Source of the DNA: Bacteroidales bacterium
GTDB lineage: Bacteria > Bacteroidota > Bacteroidia > Bacteroidales > JAADGE01
DNA: 64,000 bases
Reading direction: 5' to 3'
Assembly (NCBI GenBank): GCA_021108035.1
Contig: JAIORQ010000026.1
Coordinates: 48,189-112,188, forward strand
A program made the translations under genes and the position numbers. The notes below the pieces were generated by a model. It saw nothing but the letters and a program-made list of their open reading frames with translations. It searched no databases and was not told where the DNA came from. Shown here piece by piece: positions 36,473 to 46,022 of this stretch (position 1 is the stretch's first letter; every line of letters begins with the position of its first letter).

Positions 36473-37675
36473 TTATTCTGTTTCATATAAAAACTTGCGT
36501 AGAGGAATATGCTTTATTCCTTTATATGATGTCCCTGTATATTCATCAAGTGTTATTACAAATTTCGGATAATTATCATTTACTTCAAGCAAATTTACAA
36601 ACTCTCTTTTTTCAGTTTTTTCGTTACTGATTCGCAAAGCAACTTGAATGTAAATTTTTTCATTATTTTTTTCGGCAATAAAATCAATTTCTTTATCACC
36701 TGACTGTCCTACTAAAATTTTATAATCGGTATAAAGCAAATGATTATAAACAGCGTTTTCAATTATCAAACCAAGTTCAAAAGGAGAAAAACCGGCAATT
36801 GTATTTCGTAAACCTATATCAGTAAAATAGTATTTTTCTCCTACTTCAAATATTTTTTTTCCGAGAATATCTGTTCGGTTTACTTTTGAAATGAAAAATG
36901 CTGTTTTTAGGTAATTCAGATAATCTAAAACTGCTGAAACCGATATTTTTATGTTTTGAGATTTTAAAAATTTAACAATATTTCTTGCAGAGAAAATAGT
37001 TCCGGTGTGTTTTGCCAGAAAAAGTATCAGGCGTTCCAAAAATTCAATATTTCTGATATTAAACCGTGAAACAACATCACGAAACAGTATTGCTTGATAA
37101 ACATTTTTCAGATAATCAAAAACAATATCATCGTTAAGTTGTAAATTCTTTAAGTAAGGCAGACCTCCGTATTTCAAAAATAAGTCAAGGCTTTGAGGGC
37201 TGTTTGTAAGTTTATGAAATAACAAAAATTCATTATATGACAGCGGATATACATTAAATTCTACATATCTTCCGCTTAAATAAGTTGCTAATTCTCCTGA
37301 AAGCAGGTCAGCATTACTTCCCGTGCAGTATATATCATAATTGCCTTCTGCTGCAAAACTTTTCAGGGCATTTTCAAATCCGGTTATATTTTGAATTTCA
37401 TCAATAAACAAATAATTTGTTTTTTTTGAAACAGACTTTGATTTTACATAATCATATAGTTGTTGATAATCTTTTATTGCATCAAACTCATTTAATTCCT
37501 TATTTATGTAAATAATATGAACAGTTTTATCTTTATGCTGCAAAAAGTTGATGAGTTGATACATTAGATAACTTTTACCGACACGCCGCTGTCCGACAAA
37601 TACTTTGATAAGTTCTTTGTTGATAAAAGGTTTTATCTTATTTAAATATTTTTCTCTCGGAATATATTTTTTCAT
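36473..37675 (-). CDS. AAA-family ATPase with DUF4143 C-terminal domain
   Basis: 400 residues. Walker A VGQRRVGKS (Lys34), Walker B YLFIDEIQ (89-94), sensor region YCTGSNADLL, then a winged-helix part and the DUF4143 domain (GQSGDKEIDFIAEKN, a PD-(D/E)xK-like strand pattern). These ATPases are widespread, patchily distributed and often present in many paralogues; their job is not settled. The gene lies between two copies of the hutI 3' end, so it arrived or was duplicated as a 1.39-kb module. The start at 37675 is next to a promoter-like motif inside a palindrome. Confidence 0.85.
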   Translation of the reverse strand: MKKYIPREKYLNKIKPFINKELIKVFVGQRRVGKSYLMYQLINFLQHKDKTVHIIYINKELNEFDAIKDYQQLYDYVKSKSVSKKTNYLFIDEIQNITGFENALKSFAAEGNYDIYCTGSNADLLSGELATYLSGRYVEFNVYPLSYNEFLLFHKLTNSPQSLDLFLKYGGLPYLKNLQLNDDIVFDYLKNVYQAILFRDVVSRFNIRNIEFLERLILFLAKHTGTIFSARNIVKFLKSQNIKISVSAVLDYLNYLKTAFFISKVNRTDILGKKIFEVGEKYYFTDIGLRNTIAGFSPFELGLIIENAVYNHLLYTDYKILVGQSGDKEIDFIAEKNNEKIYIQVALRISNEKTEKREFVNLLEVNDNYPKFVITLDEYTGTSYKGIKHIPLRKFLYETE

Positions 37676-37687
37676 TAAAAGCGTATT

Positions 37688-37733
37688 TTATAACCGACAT
37701 CTTTTGCAAATATATTAAATTTGTCGGTTATAA
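37688..37733 (-). promoter_or_regulatory. Promoter inside a 12-bp inverted repeat (possible operator) for the ATPase gene
   Basis: TTATAACCGACA (37688-37699) and its exact complement TGTCGGTTATAA (37722-37733) flank the minus-strand -7-like element TATATTTG (37707-37714). The ATPase ATG is 12 bases further on. A dimeric repressor bound to both arms would cover the promoter. Confidence 0.5.
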
Positions 37734-37783
37734 CAAACAAAATGGTTTATTATGTTAAAAATAGTGAAAATATTTTAATGATT

Positions 37784-39031
37784 TTAATCAATAACTTTCC
37801 CGTTCAAAATAACAGTATCAACCAAATCACTACCATAAGCATAAGCCATAAATTCAACAGAGGGTATCTCTTTTGTGATGAAAATGTTTGCTTTCTTGCC
37901 TTTTGCAATACTTCCGGCAATATCACTTATTTCCATTGCATATGCTGTGTTAATGGTAGTTGCATTAATGACTTCTTCGGTAATCATTTTATAATTAACG
38001 GTTGCAAAAGACATCATCAATTTCATATTCCCGGAAGGAGAAGAACCCGGATTAAAATCAGAAGCAAGGGCAAGCGGAAGACCGGAATCTATCATTTTTC
38101 GAGCGGGAGAGTAAGGCATATTCAGAAAAAAAGCAGCACCCGGCAATATCGTAGGCATGGTTTCGGAGTTTTTCAAGGCTTTAATTTCATCATCACCTAC
38201 AAATTCAAGATGGTCAACTGACAATGCATTATGTTTTACACCGATTTGTATTCCTCCGGAATAATCTAATTCATTGGCATGGATTTTAGGACGTAATCCG
38301 TATTTTGCTCCGGCTGTTAATATTTTATCTGTATCTTCCACAGTAAAAAATCCTTTATCGCAAAATACATCAATATAATCAGCTAAATTTTTTTCGGCGA
38401 CTTTCGGTAATATTTCATTTATTACAAAATCAACATATTCGGTTTGCTTGCCTTTATATTTTGCAGGAATTGCATGCGCTCCGAGAAAAGTTGATTTAAT
38501 AATTATCGGTGTTGTTTCTTTAAGTAGCTTAATTACACGCAACATTTTCAGCTCGCCTTCAACAGTTAATCCGTATCCGCTTTTGATTTCAACCGCACCC
38601 GTTCCTTGTGAGATTATTTCGTTAATTCTCGGCAATGCTTGTTTATATAGTTCATCTTCTGAAGTTTCATTAAGCAATTTAGCAGAGTTTAAAATTCCGC
38701 CTCCTTTTTTTGCAATTTCTTCATAAGACAAACCTTTAATTTTATCAATATATTCAATTTCTCTGCTTCCGGCGTAAACTAAATGGGTATGAGAATCGCA
38801 AAATGAAGGAAACACAAATTTGCCGGATGCATCAATTGCTTTATAATTTCCCTTTATTTCCGGTAAATCTTTCATTTTACCGAAATCTTCAATAATATCA
38901 TCTTTAACAATAAGGAAGGCATTATCAATGCAGTTGATATTCGCCATGTCTCTCCCGTTGACTTTCAATTTTGGTTTGTCTTCTGTTTGAACTAATGTTT
39001 TTATGTTTTTTATAAGAATTTTTGAATTCAT
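37784..39031 (-). CDS. hutI: Imidazolonepropionase
   Basis: 415 residues, full length. Amidohydrolase fold with the metal-binding FCDSHTHLVYAGSREIEY, the histidine-bearing FLGAHAIPAKYKG, KIHANELDYSGG, and the late ALASDFNPGSSPSGNM. It hydrolyses imidazolone-5-propionate to N-formimino-glutamate, which FtcD then consumes, so both genes belong to histidine catabolism. The last 26 codons are repeated 1390 bases downstream, past the ATPase gene. No hutH or hutU is in the window. Confidence 0.96.
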   Translation of the reverse strand: MNSKILIKNIKTLVQTEDKPKLKVNGRDMANINCIDNAFLIVKDDIIEDFGKMKDLPEIKGNYKAIDASGKFVFPSFCDSHTHLVYAGSREIEYIDKIKGLSYEEIAKKGGGILNSAKLLNETSEDELYKQALPRINEIISQGTGAVEIKSGYGLTVEGELKMLRVIKLLKETTPIIIKSTFLGAHAIPAKYKGKQTEYVDFVINEILPKVAEKNLADYIDVFCDKGFFTVEDTDKILTAGAKYGLRPKIHANELDYSGGIQIGVKHNALSVDHLEFVGDDEIKALKNSETMPTILPGAAFFLNMPYSPARKMIDSGLPLALASDFNPGSSPSGNMKLMMSFATVNYKMITEEVINATTINTAYAMEISDIAGSIAKGKKANIFITKEIPSVEFMAYAYGSDLVDTVILNGKVID

Positions 39032-39091
39032 TTGAATTATATTAAATTTTGCATGCTAAATTATATATAAAATTATAAAATAAAACATGTT

Positions 39092-39128
39092 AAAAAAAAA
39101 GTCCCTGAAAGTTTCTTACAATCAGGGA
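39092..39128 (-). terminator. Terminator of the 39155 FISUMP gene
   Basis: On the minus strand TCCCTGA ... TCAGGGA (7-bp perfect stem, 13-base loop) is followed by a T-run (A-run 39092-39100 on the plus strand). Confidence 0.88.
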
Positions 39129-39154
39129 AATAATTTAATATTTATTTAAGGAAT

Positions 39155-40525
39155 TCAGTCTTTAACGCAACGGACAGAGAATCCTTCAGATTTATAGTAA
39201 ATTAGTTCGTTTATTTTTGCATCATTATAATCTATATTATAATTTACAGCAGCAGTTCCGGAGTATTTTTCAACAGAACTCCAAAAATAACAAGAGTATC
39301 CAATATGATAGAAACTTCCATCTTCACTATTTCGGTAACCACCGGGAAGAGCAGTAAAACCGGAAGTGTTATCTGCACCTGTGTTTGGGCTGTTCCAATG
39401 GGTTGTGCCTGTTTCTTTCATTTTTCCGCCTGCAACATCTTCTCCACCCAGATATTCAATTAAATCTGTCCATTCTGCATCACTCGGCAGGTGCCACCCG
39501 TCCGGACAAACACCTTGTACATTGTTACCGGAATAATTTCCGTTTGTAGCTGCAGCATAAGTATATAAGGCTCCATAAGTTGCTGCTTCACCGTTTGCAT
39601 TGTTATTATAGAAACAATAAGCTTTATCAGTATCATTATTACCTAAATTAATCCATGCAGTGTTATCAGTAACGAGTTGTATAGCTGTTCCGTTTGCGTA
39701 ACGTGTAACTCTTAAATTTTCTGCCATCCAAATTTGATCATCAATAAGAACTGCATTATACTTGTTACCCTCAACATCAGTTACTGTTGTTAAAGCAGTT
39801 GCATTAATACTTACAGGAGATCCTGTTAAATGTATTATTCCGTCTGATTTAAATGCGGTTACAGTTAATGTTTGTGTTCCTATTGTTGAACCGAGTGTCC
39901 ATGTTACATTTGCTTTTCCGTCTGCATCAGTTGTTGAAGTTTCCGTTGAGACAGAACCTTCTGATACTGCAAAATTAACAGTAGTTCCTGCAACAGCATT
40001 TCCGCTTTGATCTTTTACAATTACAACAATCGGATTTGCTAATGCTGTTTCAATTTCACCGGTTTGGTCATCACCTGAAAATAATTCAATGTTCTCAGCA
40101 ACAGCTGTTGCTGTTGCATTTACAACCAAAGGTGATCCTGTTAAAGAAGTCGTACCATCTGATTTATTTGCAATAACAGTGAGTTGTTGATTCCCTACAG
40201 TATTCCCGAGTGTCCATGTAGTTGCAGCAATTCCGTCAATATTCGATAATGTTGTTGTAATCAGAACAGATCCTTCAGATAAAGAAAAACTTACTGATGC
40301 ACCAACAAAAGGATCACCGTTTTGGTCTTTTACTAAGATTTTAATTATCTCAGGTAAAATTTGTCCTGCTTCTGCATTTTGATTATCTCCTGAAAACATT
40401 TCAATACTTGTAGCAACCGGAGTTTTGTCTTCTTCAATAATATCTTTTTTACATGATAAATCAGAAAAAACTAAAATCATAGCCAATATAACAAAATATA
40501 CAGTAAAGAGTTTTTTTTGTTTCAT
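39155..40525 (-). CDS. FISUMP lipoprotein with two Big_1-type Ig domains
   Basis: 456 residues. Lipoprotein signal (LAMILVFSDLSCKKD). Two ~100-residue bacterial Ig-like group 1 domains follow (VKDQNGDPFVGASVSFSLSE ... ATTWTLGNTVGNQQLTV; VKDQSGNAVAGTTVNFAVSE ... NVTWTLGSTIGTQTLTV). They are tandem copies with clear similarity, as seen in intimin/invasin-type stalks. The C-terminal FISUMP domain (YNAVLIDDQIWMAENLRVTR ... CPDGWHLPSDAEW ... EGFSVRCVKD) is the same head as at 13030 and 15071, here on a different stalk. Confidence 0.88.
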   Translation of the reverse strand: MKQKKLFTVYFVILAMILVFSDLSCKKDIIEEDKTPVATSIEMFSGDNQNAEAGQILPEIIKILVKDQNGDPFVGASVSFSLSEGSVLITTTLSNIDGIAATTWTLGNTVGNQQLTVIANKSDGTTSLTGSPLVVNATATAVAENIELFSGDDQTGEIETALANPIVVIVKDQSGNAVAGTTVNFAVSEGSVSTETSTTDADGKANVTWTLGSTIGTQTLTVTAFKSDGIIHLTGSPVSINATALTTVTDVEGNKYNAVLIDDQIWMAENLRVTRYANGTAIQLVTDNTAWINLGNNDTDKAYCFYNNNANGEAATYGALYTYAAATNGNYSGNNVQGVCPDGWHLPSDAEWTDLIEYLGGEDVAGGKMKETGTTHWNSPNTGADNTSGFTALPGGYRNSEDGSFYHIGYSCYFWSSVEKYSGTAAVNYNIDYNDAKINELIYYKSEGFSVRCVKD

Positions 40526-40627
40526 AATATTAATTTAAATTAGTTAATATACTTAACGGATAAATATTATTTAATTGATATATAAAAAGATGCAATTTAT
40601 AAAAAAATAAAGCATTTTTACAAAATT

Positions 40628-41446
40628 TTATAGATATTTTTGCTCAAGTTCATAAACTGTCTTCTTTACTTCATCAGCCCACTCCAAATGCGATTTTGAA
40701 TTATTGAAAGAGGTGTAAGGTATTGGTTTGCCGAATACAATAGGTATTGTTGCGTTTCTTTGTTTAAATACTTCACCGGGGAGAAGAAATAATTCTAAAT
40801 TTGCTTTAATTTTTAAAAATTTTCGGATTTTTGCAAAACGGTAGAATTTTTTTGAGTTTCTGCCTCCTATAAAAATCGGAATTATATCTCTTTTATGCTT
40901 AACGGCATTTCTTATAAAGCTTTTGTGCCATGGTCCGTCATCCATTTTACCTTTAATTATCCTGGCTACTTTTCCTGCCGGAAAAATAAACAAATGTGAA
41001 TCTTCTTTTGAAAGATGATTTTCAATGGCATCTCTCTTTTTTTTATCACTATTCTTAAAAGTAGCAACCGGCAAGAAAATACCTTTTGTATTTTCTACTT
41101 GCAGAAACAGATCATTTGCAATGATCTTTACGTTTTTAAACTTTTCATGTATTTTTCCGATCACTGCACCAAAATCAACAGCACCCAACGAATGATTGCT
41201 TGCAAAAATAAATCGGCCTTTATCGGGAATATATTTTTCATTGAATGCTTTAACCTTGAGGTTCAGATGATCAACAACTCCTTTAACAAAATCAAAGTCG
41301 AATTTATCTTGATTTTCCCTGATAATTAAGTTCACTTCATCTTGGTGAACTATTTTTTTTAAGCGATTAATAATAAATTGCGGTAAGTTCTTTACAATTT
41401 TATTCTTTTGACTTCTGATAACTTTGTCCAAGTTTACTTCTTCCAT
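40628..41446 (-). CDS. PlsC-like 1-acyl acyltransferase (hemolysin/OlsA subtype)
   Basis: 272 residues with no signal peptide. The acyltransferase motif I reads ASNHSLGAVDF, i.e. His-x5-Asp, which fits the hemolysin/OlsA branch (NHPLGGLD) rather than canonical NHx4D. Motif II-III appears as GIFLPVATF and LFIFPAGKVAR, and motif IV as IIPIFIGG. The likely role is transfer of an acyl chain to a lysolipid or amino lipid at the inner membrane; the acceptor cannot be read. It is alone on its strand, divergent from the TPR-CHAT gene. Confidence 0.82.
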   Translation of the reverse strand: MEEVNLDKVIRSQKNKIVKNLPQFIINRLKKIVHQDEVNLIIRENQDKFDFDFVKGVVDHLNLKVKAFNEKYIPDKGRFIFASNHSLGAVDFGAVIGKIHEKFKNVKIIANDLFLQVENTKGIFLPVATFKNSDKKKRDAIENHLSKEDSHLFIFPAGKVARIIKGKMDDGPWHKSFIRNAVKHKRDIIPIFIGGRNSKKFYRFAKIRKFLKIKANLELFLLPGEVFKQRNATIPIVFGKPIPYTSFNNSKSHLEWADEVKKTVYELEQKYL

Positions 41447-41658
41447 TTTTTTATCTTATTAGCTCAATAGACTTAATGATAGTCAATGACAGATTCATAA
41501 ACTTTCATTTCAGCTTATATTAAAAACTCACCAAAATTATACTTTAATTTTGATATTTAAACTTTATACAATATTTTTTATTTCTTGAATTCAATATAGT
41601 AAAAAGAAATAAAAAAAATATTAATTTTACTGAATGTAAAAATGAAAAACCGTTCGCT

Positions 41659-44600
41659 ATGAAAATATTAACTTTATTTTTTGTCTTTTTCTTTTCAACG
41701 GCATTTTTTTTAAATGCACAAAATGATCAAGAAGATTATAAAAAGGCTGTTGAGTTTTTTAAATCTGCAAATGATTATAAGCAAAAGTATGATTTAGAAA
41801 ATGCAAAAAAATATTTTATTAAAGCTGCTGATCTTTTCAAGAAACATAACTATACAGGTAATTATATTCAATGCAGATATTCTGTTGCAGATATTTATAT
41901 TTTGAAAAACAAGTTTAAAGATGCAGAAAATATTCTTTTGGAGATTGAAGATATTTCAATTGAAAAATATGGTGAAAATAATCAATTTCTCTCAAATATA
42001 TATTACGGTAAGGGCATTGTAGTTGCTTATGAAGGTAAACAAGATGAAGCTGTTGATTATTATAATAAAGCACTGAAAATAAATGAAAAGTCAGATAAAC
42101 CGAATGATTTTCACAAATCCAACATCTACGGAGGCTTGGGAAATGCTTATTCTGAAAAAGGAGATTTAGATAAAGCTCTTGAGAATTATAAAAAAGATAT
42201 TAAAATTAAAAAAAGCATTGTTGGTGAAAATCATCCGATATTAGCTGTTGCATACAATAATATTGCAAATATTTATAAGGCTAAAGGAGAATATGATTAT
42301 GCATTAGAGCATATTGAAAAAGCACTGAATTTAAGTCTCAATGCATACGGAAAAGATAATTTCGAAACAGCTAAGTATTATTCGAGTAAAGGCAGTATTT
42401 ATATGAAAAAAGGGCAGTATGATATTGCTTTGGATTTTTTTAAAACAGCATTGAATATTAATAAAGCAATTTTTGGAGAGAAACATAAATCTGTTGCTGA
42501 TAATTTAAGTGATATAGGTATTTTGTATAATAAACAAGCGGAATATGATAAGGCGTTAATATATTATAAAGATGCATACGATATTCAAATTGATTTATTT
42601 GGTGAGGATCATCCTGATATTGCCGGAATATGTAATAATATTGGTGATATACTGGAAAAACAGGGAAAGCATGAATCTTCTCTAAAGTATTATGAAAAAG
42701 CTGTTGCTGTTAAGATTAAATATTTCGGTTCTAACCATCCTGAATTAGCAGTTTATTATAATAATATGGGTATCAACTATTATAATCGTAAGAATTACAA
42801 TAGCTCAATGATGTATTATCTAAAAGCTGTGAGTATATTGGAAAATAATTACGGATCAAAATTTCCTCGCCTGGTTAAAATATATGCCAATATTGGTAGT
42901 ATTTGTCTTAAAGAAAACAATTTTAATAAATCATTATATTATTATCAGAAAAGTTTAGCTGCTAATATTAAAGATTTTAATCCGGACTCAACAGATTATT
43001 ATTCGAATCCTTTTATCAGAAATTATTTTGATATTAATAATTTATTAATATCTCTGAATGGTAAAGCTGATGCATTATATAGACTATTCATAAGTGAACC
43101 GGACAATACAGAGAATCTAAAACTCTCATATGAAAATTATATTTTGTGCGATTCTGCTATTATTATTGCCAGAAAAAAAATTGTAAAAAAAACTGATAAG
43201 ATATTATTGGGTAACAGATCGAGACTAATATATGATAATGCCGTAACTGTTACTATTGAGTTATCCGAAATTTCAAGTAATGAAAAACAAAGAAATGATT
43301 ACTATAAAAAGGCATTTTATTTTGCTGAGAATAACAAAGCTGTTGTACTTTCTGAAGCTGTTAATGCCGCAGAAGCAAAATATTTTATAAATCTGCCTAA
43401 TGATATTCTGGAACAAGAGAAAAGTTTAAAAACTGCAATAGCCGGTTTTGAAAAAGATTTGAGTGAAATAACTGATGAAAATAAAATAAAGATATTTGAA
43501 GAAAACCTTTTTGTGTTAAATGATGAATTAAGAAAGTTAAATAATTTAATTGAATCAAAATATCCAAAGTATCACGAATTAAAGTATAAACCGGCTGAAT
43601 TTAGTATAAAAGATATTCAAAACAAAATTGATAATAAAACCGTTGTTAGAAGTTATTTTTTAGGACAAGACAATATTATAATATTTACAATTAAAAAAGA
43701 CAGTTATGATGTTTCATTTTCGGAGAAACCTGAGGACTTTGAAAAAAAGGTTAATGAGTTTAATAAAAATATAACTTCAGGTTATGAAACTGATTTTAAA
43801 TTATATATGAAATCAGGTCAATATTTTTATAATCTGTTTTTTCCGAAAAAATTGCCTGAGGATATTGAAAAACTTATAATCATACCTGACGGAATGATCG
43901 GGTTGATTCCTTTTGAAACACTTTTAACTGAAAGCTATAACGGAGATGTAACTAAATTTAAGGAATATCCTTTCTTAATAAAAAAATGTCAAATCAATTA
44001 CGCATATTCTGCAGGTTTGTTGTTAAAGTCATTAAAAATTGAATCACGAAAAAATGATTCAAGAAAAGCTTGGTTCGGTATTGCTCCTGTTTTTGAGAAC
44101 CTTCCTGAAAATTTCAGCAGAAGTATCAGCGGAATTGATGCAACGGCATTACTCGGTACAAAAACTGAAATCAATAAAATTGAACAACTGTTTAAACAAA
44201 AAGGTTTTTTAACAAACTCATTAGTTGATGCTTCAGCAACTAAATCTGATTTTAAAAATAGTGATCTTAAAAACTATAAATATATTCATATTGCAACGCA
44301 TGGCCATGTAAACATACTTGAACCAAAATTATCCGGTATACTTATGTATATTGTTTACGGTGATAAGAATGATATGTTGTATTCAGGAGAGATCTATAAT
44401 TTAGAATTAGATGCAGATTTGGCAGTGCTTTCAGCATGTGAAACAGGTTTGGGAAAAATTTCAAAAAGTGAAGGAATAATAGGTTTATCCAGAGCATTAT
44501 TATTTGCAGGTGCAGATAATATAATTGTTTCACTCTGGAAAGTTTCCGATGAATCAACTTCAAACCTTATGGTAGATTTTTATTTAAATTTATTAGAAAA

Positions 44601-44712
44601 TGAAGCAGACAGAGCATTTGCTCTGCATAAAGCTAAACTTAAAATGATAGGAGAGGGCGGAACATTTGCTCATCCGTTTTTTTGGTCACCTTTTGTTTTG
44701 ATTGGAAAATAA
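41659..44712 (+). CDS. Exported TPR-CHAT protein
   Basis: 1017 residues. Signal peptide (MKILTLFFVFFFSTAFFLNA). About nine to ten kinesin-light-chain-type TPR units (about 25-470, e.g. AVAYNNIANIYKAKGEYDYA, HPELAVYYNNMGINYYNRKN), a helical linker, and a C-terminal CHAT domain (about 700-1017). The CHAT caspase-like dyad is intact: His881 in HIATHGH and Cys927 in LSACETGLG. CHAT proteases act in signalling and, in some systems, in defence (e.g. the gRAMP/TPR-CHAT pair). This one is exported and has no CRISPR genes nearby, so an envelope regulatory role is more likely. Confidence 0.9.
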   Translation: MKILTLFFVFFFSTAFFLNAQNDQEDYKKAVEFFKSANDYKQKYDLENAKKYFIKAADLFKKHNYTGNYIQCRYSVADIYILKNKFKDAENILLEIEDISIEKYGENNQFLSNIYYGKGIVVAYEGKQDEAVDYYNKALKINEKSDKPNDFHKSNIYGGLGNAYSEKGDLDKALENYKKDIKIKKSIVGENHPILAVAYNNIANIYKAKGEYDYALEHIEKALNLSLNAYGKDNFETAKYYSSKGSIYMKKGQYDIALDFFKTALNINKAIFGEKHKSVADNLSDIGILYNKQAEYDKALIYYKDAYDIQIDLFGEDHPDIAGICNNIGDILEKQGKHESSLKYYEKAVAVKIKYFGSNHPELAVYYNNMGINYYNRKNYNSSMMYYLKAVSILENNYGSKFPRLVKIYANIGSICLKENNFNKSLYYYQKSLAANIKDFNPDSTDYYSNPFIRNYFDINNLLISLNGKADALYRLFISEPDNTENLKLSYENYILCDSAIIIARKKIVKKTDKILLGNRSRLIYDNAVTVTIELSEISSNEKQRNDYYKKAFYFAENNKAVVLSEAVNAAEAKYFINLPNDILEQEKSLKTAIAGFEKDLSEITDENKIKIFEENLFVLNDELRKLNNLIESKYPKYHELKYKPAEFSIKDIQNKIDNKTVVRSYFLGQDNIIIFTIKKDSYDVSFSEKPEDFEKKVNEFNKNITSGYETDFKLYMKSGQYFYNLFFPKKLPEDIEKLIIIPDGMIGLIPFETLLTESYNGDVTKFKEYPFLIKKCQINYAYSAGLLLKSLKIESRKNDSRKAWFGIAPVFENLPENFSRSISGIDATALLGTKTEINKIEQLFKQKGFLTNSLVDASATKSDFKNSDLKNYKYIHIATHGHVNILEPKLSGILMYIVYGDKNDMLYSGEIYNLELDADLAVLSACETGLGKISKSEGIIGLSRALLFAGADNIIVSLWKVSDESTSNLMVDFYLNLLENEADRAFALHKAKLKMIGEGGTFAHPFFWSPFVLIGK

Positions 44713-44768
44713 CGTAGCGTAGCTGCCTATTGTCAGAAAGTCAAACAAGAATTGTATTAGCCGGAAAC

Positions 44769-44831
44769 AGATTGAAGCAGATTGAGTTAAATTGATGTAG
44801 ATTATGTTTTCAATCTCTAATCAATCTCATT
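44769..44831. repeat. Decamer array (CAATCTNNTT family) with inverted arms
   Basis: ATTGAAGCAG, ATTGAGTTAA and ATTGATGTAG (10-bp period) are followed by CAATCTCTAATCAATCTCAT in the opposite sense. This is the same family as 58617-58720. It fills the gap before folP. Confidence 0.65.
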
Positions 44832-44893
44832 ATAAATTCATTTTTTAGATACAAAAATTTTTCTGAAAATTAAAGTATTAAGTTCGTAATCAA

Positions 44894-45724
44894 ATGACAA
44901 TAAACTGTAACGGAAAACTTTTAGATTTAAGCAGCCCGATTGTTGCAGGTATTTTGAATATTACTCCTGATTCTTTTTATGACGGCGGAAAATATATTAA
45001 TGAGCCTCATATTTTAAAACGAGTTGAGGAAATTATTAATGAAGGCGGAACTATTATTGATATTGGGGCATATTCTTCTCGCCCGGGTGCAGATCACGTT
45101 TCTGAAGAAGAAGAGCTTAATCGTTTGATCCGTGCATTAAAAATAATTCGTAAAAAGTTACCTGATGTAATTATTTCTGTTGATACATTCAGATCTGCAA
45201 TTGCCGGTTATGTTGTTAAAGAATTCAATGTTGATATTATTAATGATATTTCGGGAGGAAATTTTGATGACGATATGTTTGAAACAATTGCACGATTGCA
45301 AGTTCCTTACGTTTTAATGCATATGAAGGGTACACCTCAAAATATGCAGGATAATCCTTATTATGATGATCTTTTAAAAGAGATATTAATATTTTTTGCT
45401 GAAAAAGTTCAAGAAGCAAAACAAATAGGAATAAACGACTTGATAATTGATCCCGGATTCGGTTTCGGAAAAACAACAGATCATAATTTTGAATTATTAA
45501 AGAATCTTGACAGATTGAAAAAACTTGATTGTCCGATATTAGTCGGAATTTCCAGAAAATCAATGGTCTTTAAATTATTGAATGAAATACCTGAAAATGT
45601 TTTATCCGGAACTGTCGCTTTAAATATGGCAGCTCTGGAAAAAGGAGCAAATATCATCAGAGTCCATGATGTAAAGGAAGCTGTACAAACAATAGCTGTT
45701 TTTAATAAGTTAAATTCGGTTTAA
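44894..45724 (+). CDS. folP: Dihydropteroate synthase
   Basis: 276 residues, normal length. Signature 1 VAGILNITPDSFYDGGKY, signature 2 IIDIGAYSSRPGADHVSEEE, IISVDTFRSAIA, VDIINDISGG, LMHMKGTPQNMQ, IIDPGFGFGKT and PILVGISRKS are all present. It condenses p-aminobenzoate with dihydropterin pyrophosphate in folate synthesis and is the sulfonamide target. cdaA follows on the same strand after a 300-base gap. Confidence 0.97.
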   Translation: MTINCNGKLLDLSSPIVAGILNITPDSFYDGGKYINEPHILKRVEEIINEGGTIIDIGAYSSRPGADHVSEEEELNRLIRALKIIRKKLPDVIISVDTFRSAIAGYVVKEFNVDIINDISGGNFDDDMFETIARLQVPYVLMHMKGTPQNMQDNPYYDDLLKEILIFFAEKVQEAKQIGINDLIIDPGFGFGKTTDHNFELLKNLDRLKKLDCPILVGISRKSMVFKLLNEIPENVLSGTVALNMAALEKGANIIRVHDVKEAVQTIAVFNKLNSV

Positions 45725-45795
45725 GTTTTTAGACTAAATTATAAGCAACTGTTATGCTTATTTTTAAAATTGAGAGATTTATTTTTATATATAAT

Positions 45796-45856
45796 GTTGC
45801 AGGCTGTAAGTTGCAGATATTGAGCAATATACAATTTGCAACCTGTAACTTGTAAC
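45796..45856. repeat. Heptamer fold-back array (GGTTGCA family)
   Basis: The left arm GTTGCAG-GCTGTAA-GTTGCAG and the right arm TTGCAAC-CTGTAAC-TTGTAAC are near complements with 7-bp internal period. A central ATATTGAGCAATAT palindrome separates them. Related to the long heptamer array at 55261. Confidence 0.7.
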
Positions 45857-46022
45857 AATGAATTAATAATAATATGTAATCTAAACAAATATTTATGCAA
45901 AATAACTGAAGCCTAAATTCTAAATTTTAATATCTTCGCATTCTAAACTAAAAAATCAGTTTATCACTTTTCTTAACATCGGCATATTAGATATTATTGA
46001 TATTTTACTTGTTGCTTTTATA

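Noticed and set aside
41659..44712. Type III-E CRISPR (gRAMP)-associated TPR-CHAT
   Set aside because: No gRAMP, CRISPR or Cas1 nearby, and the protein has a secretion signal.
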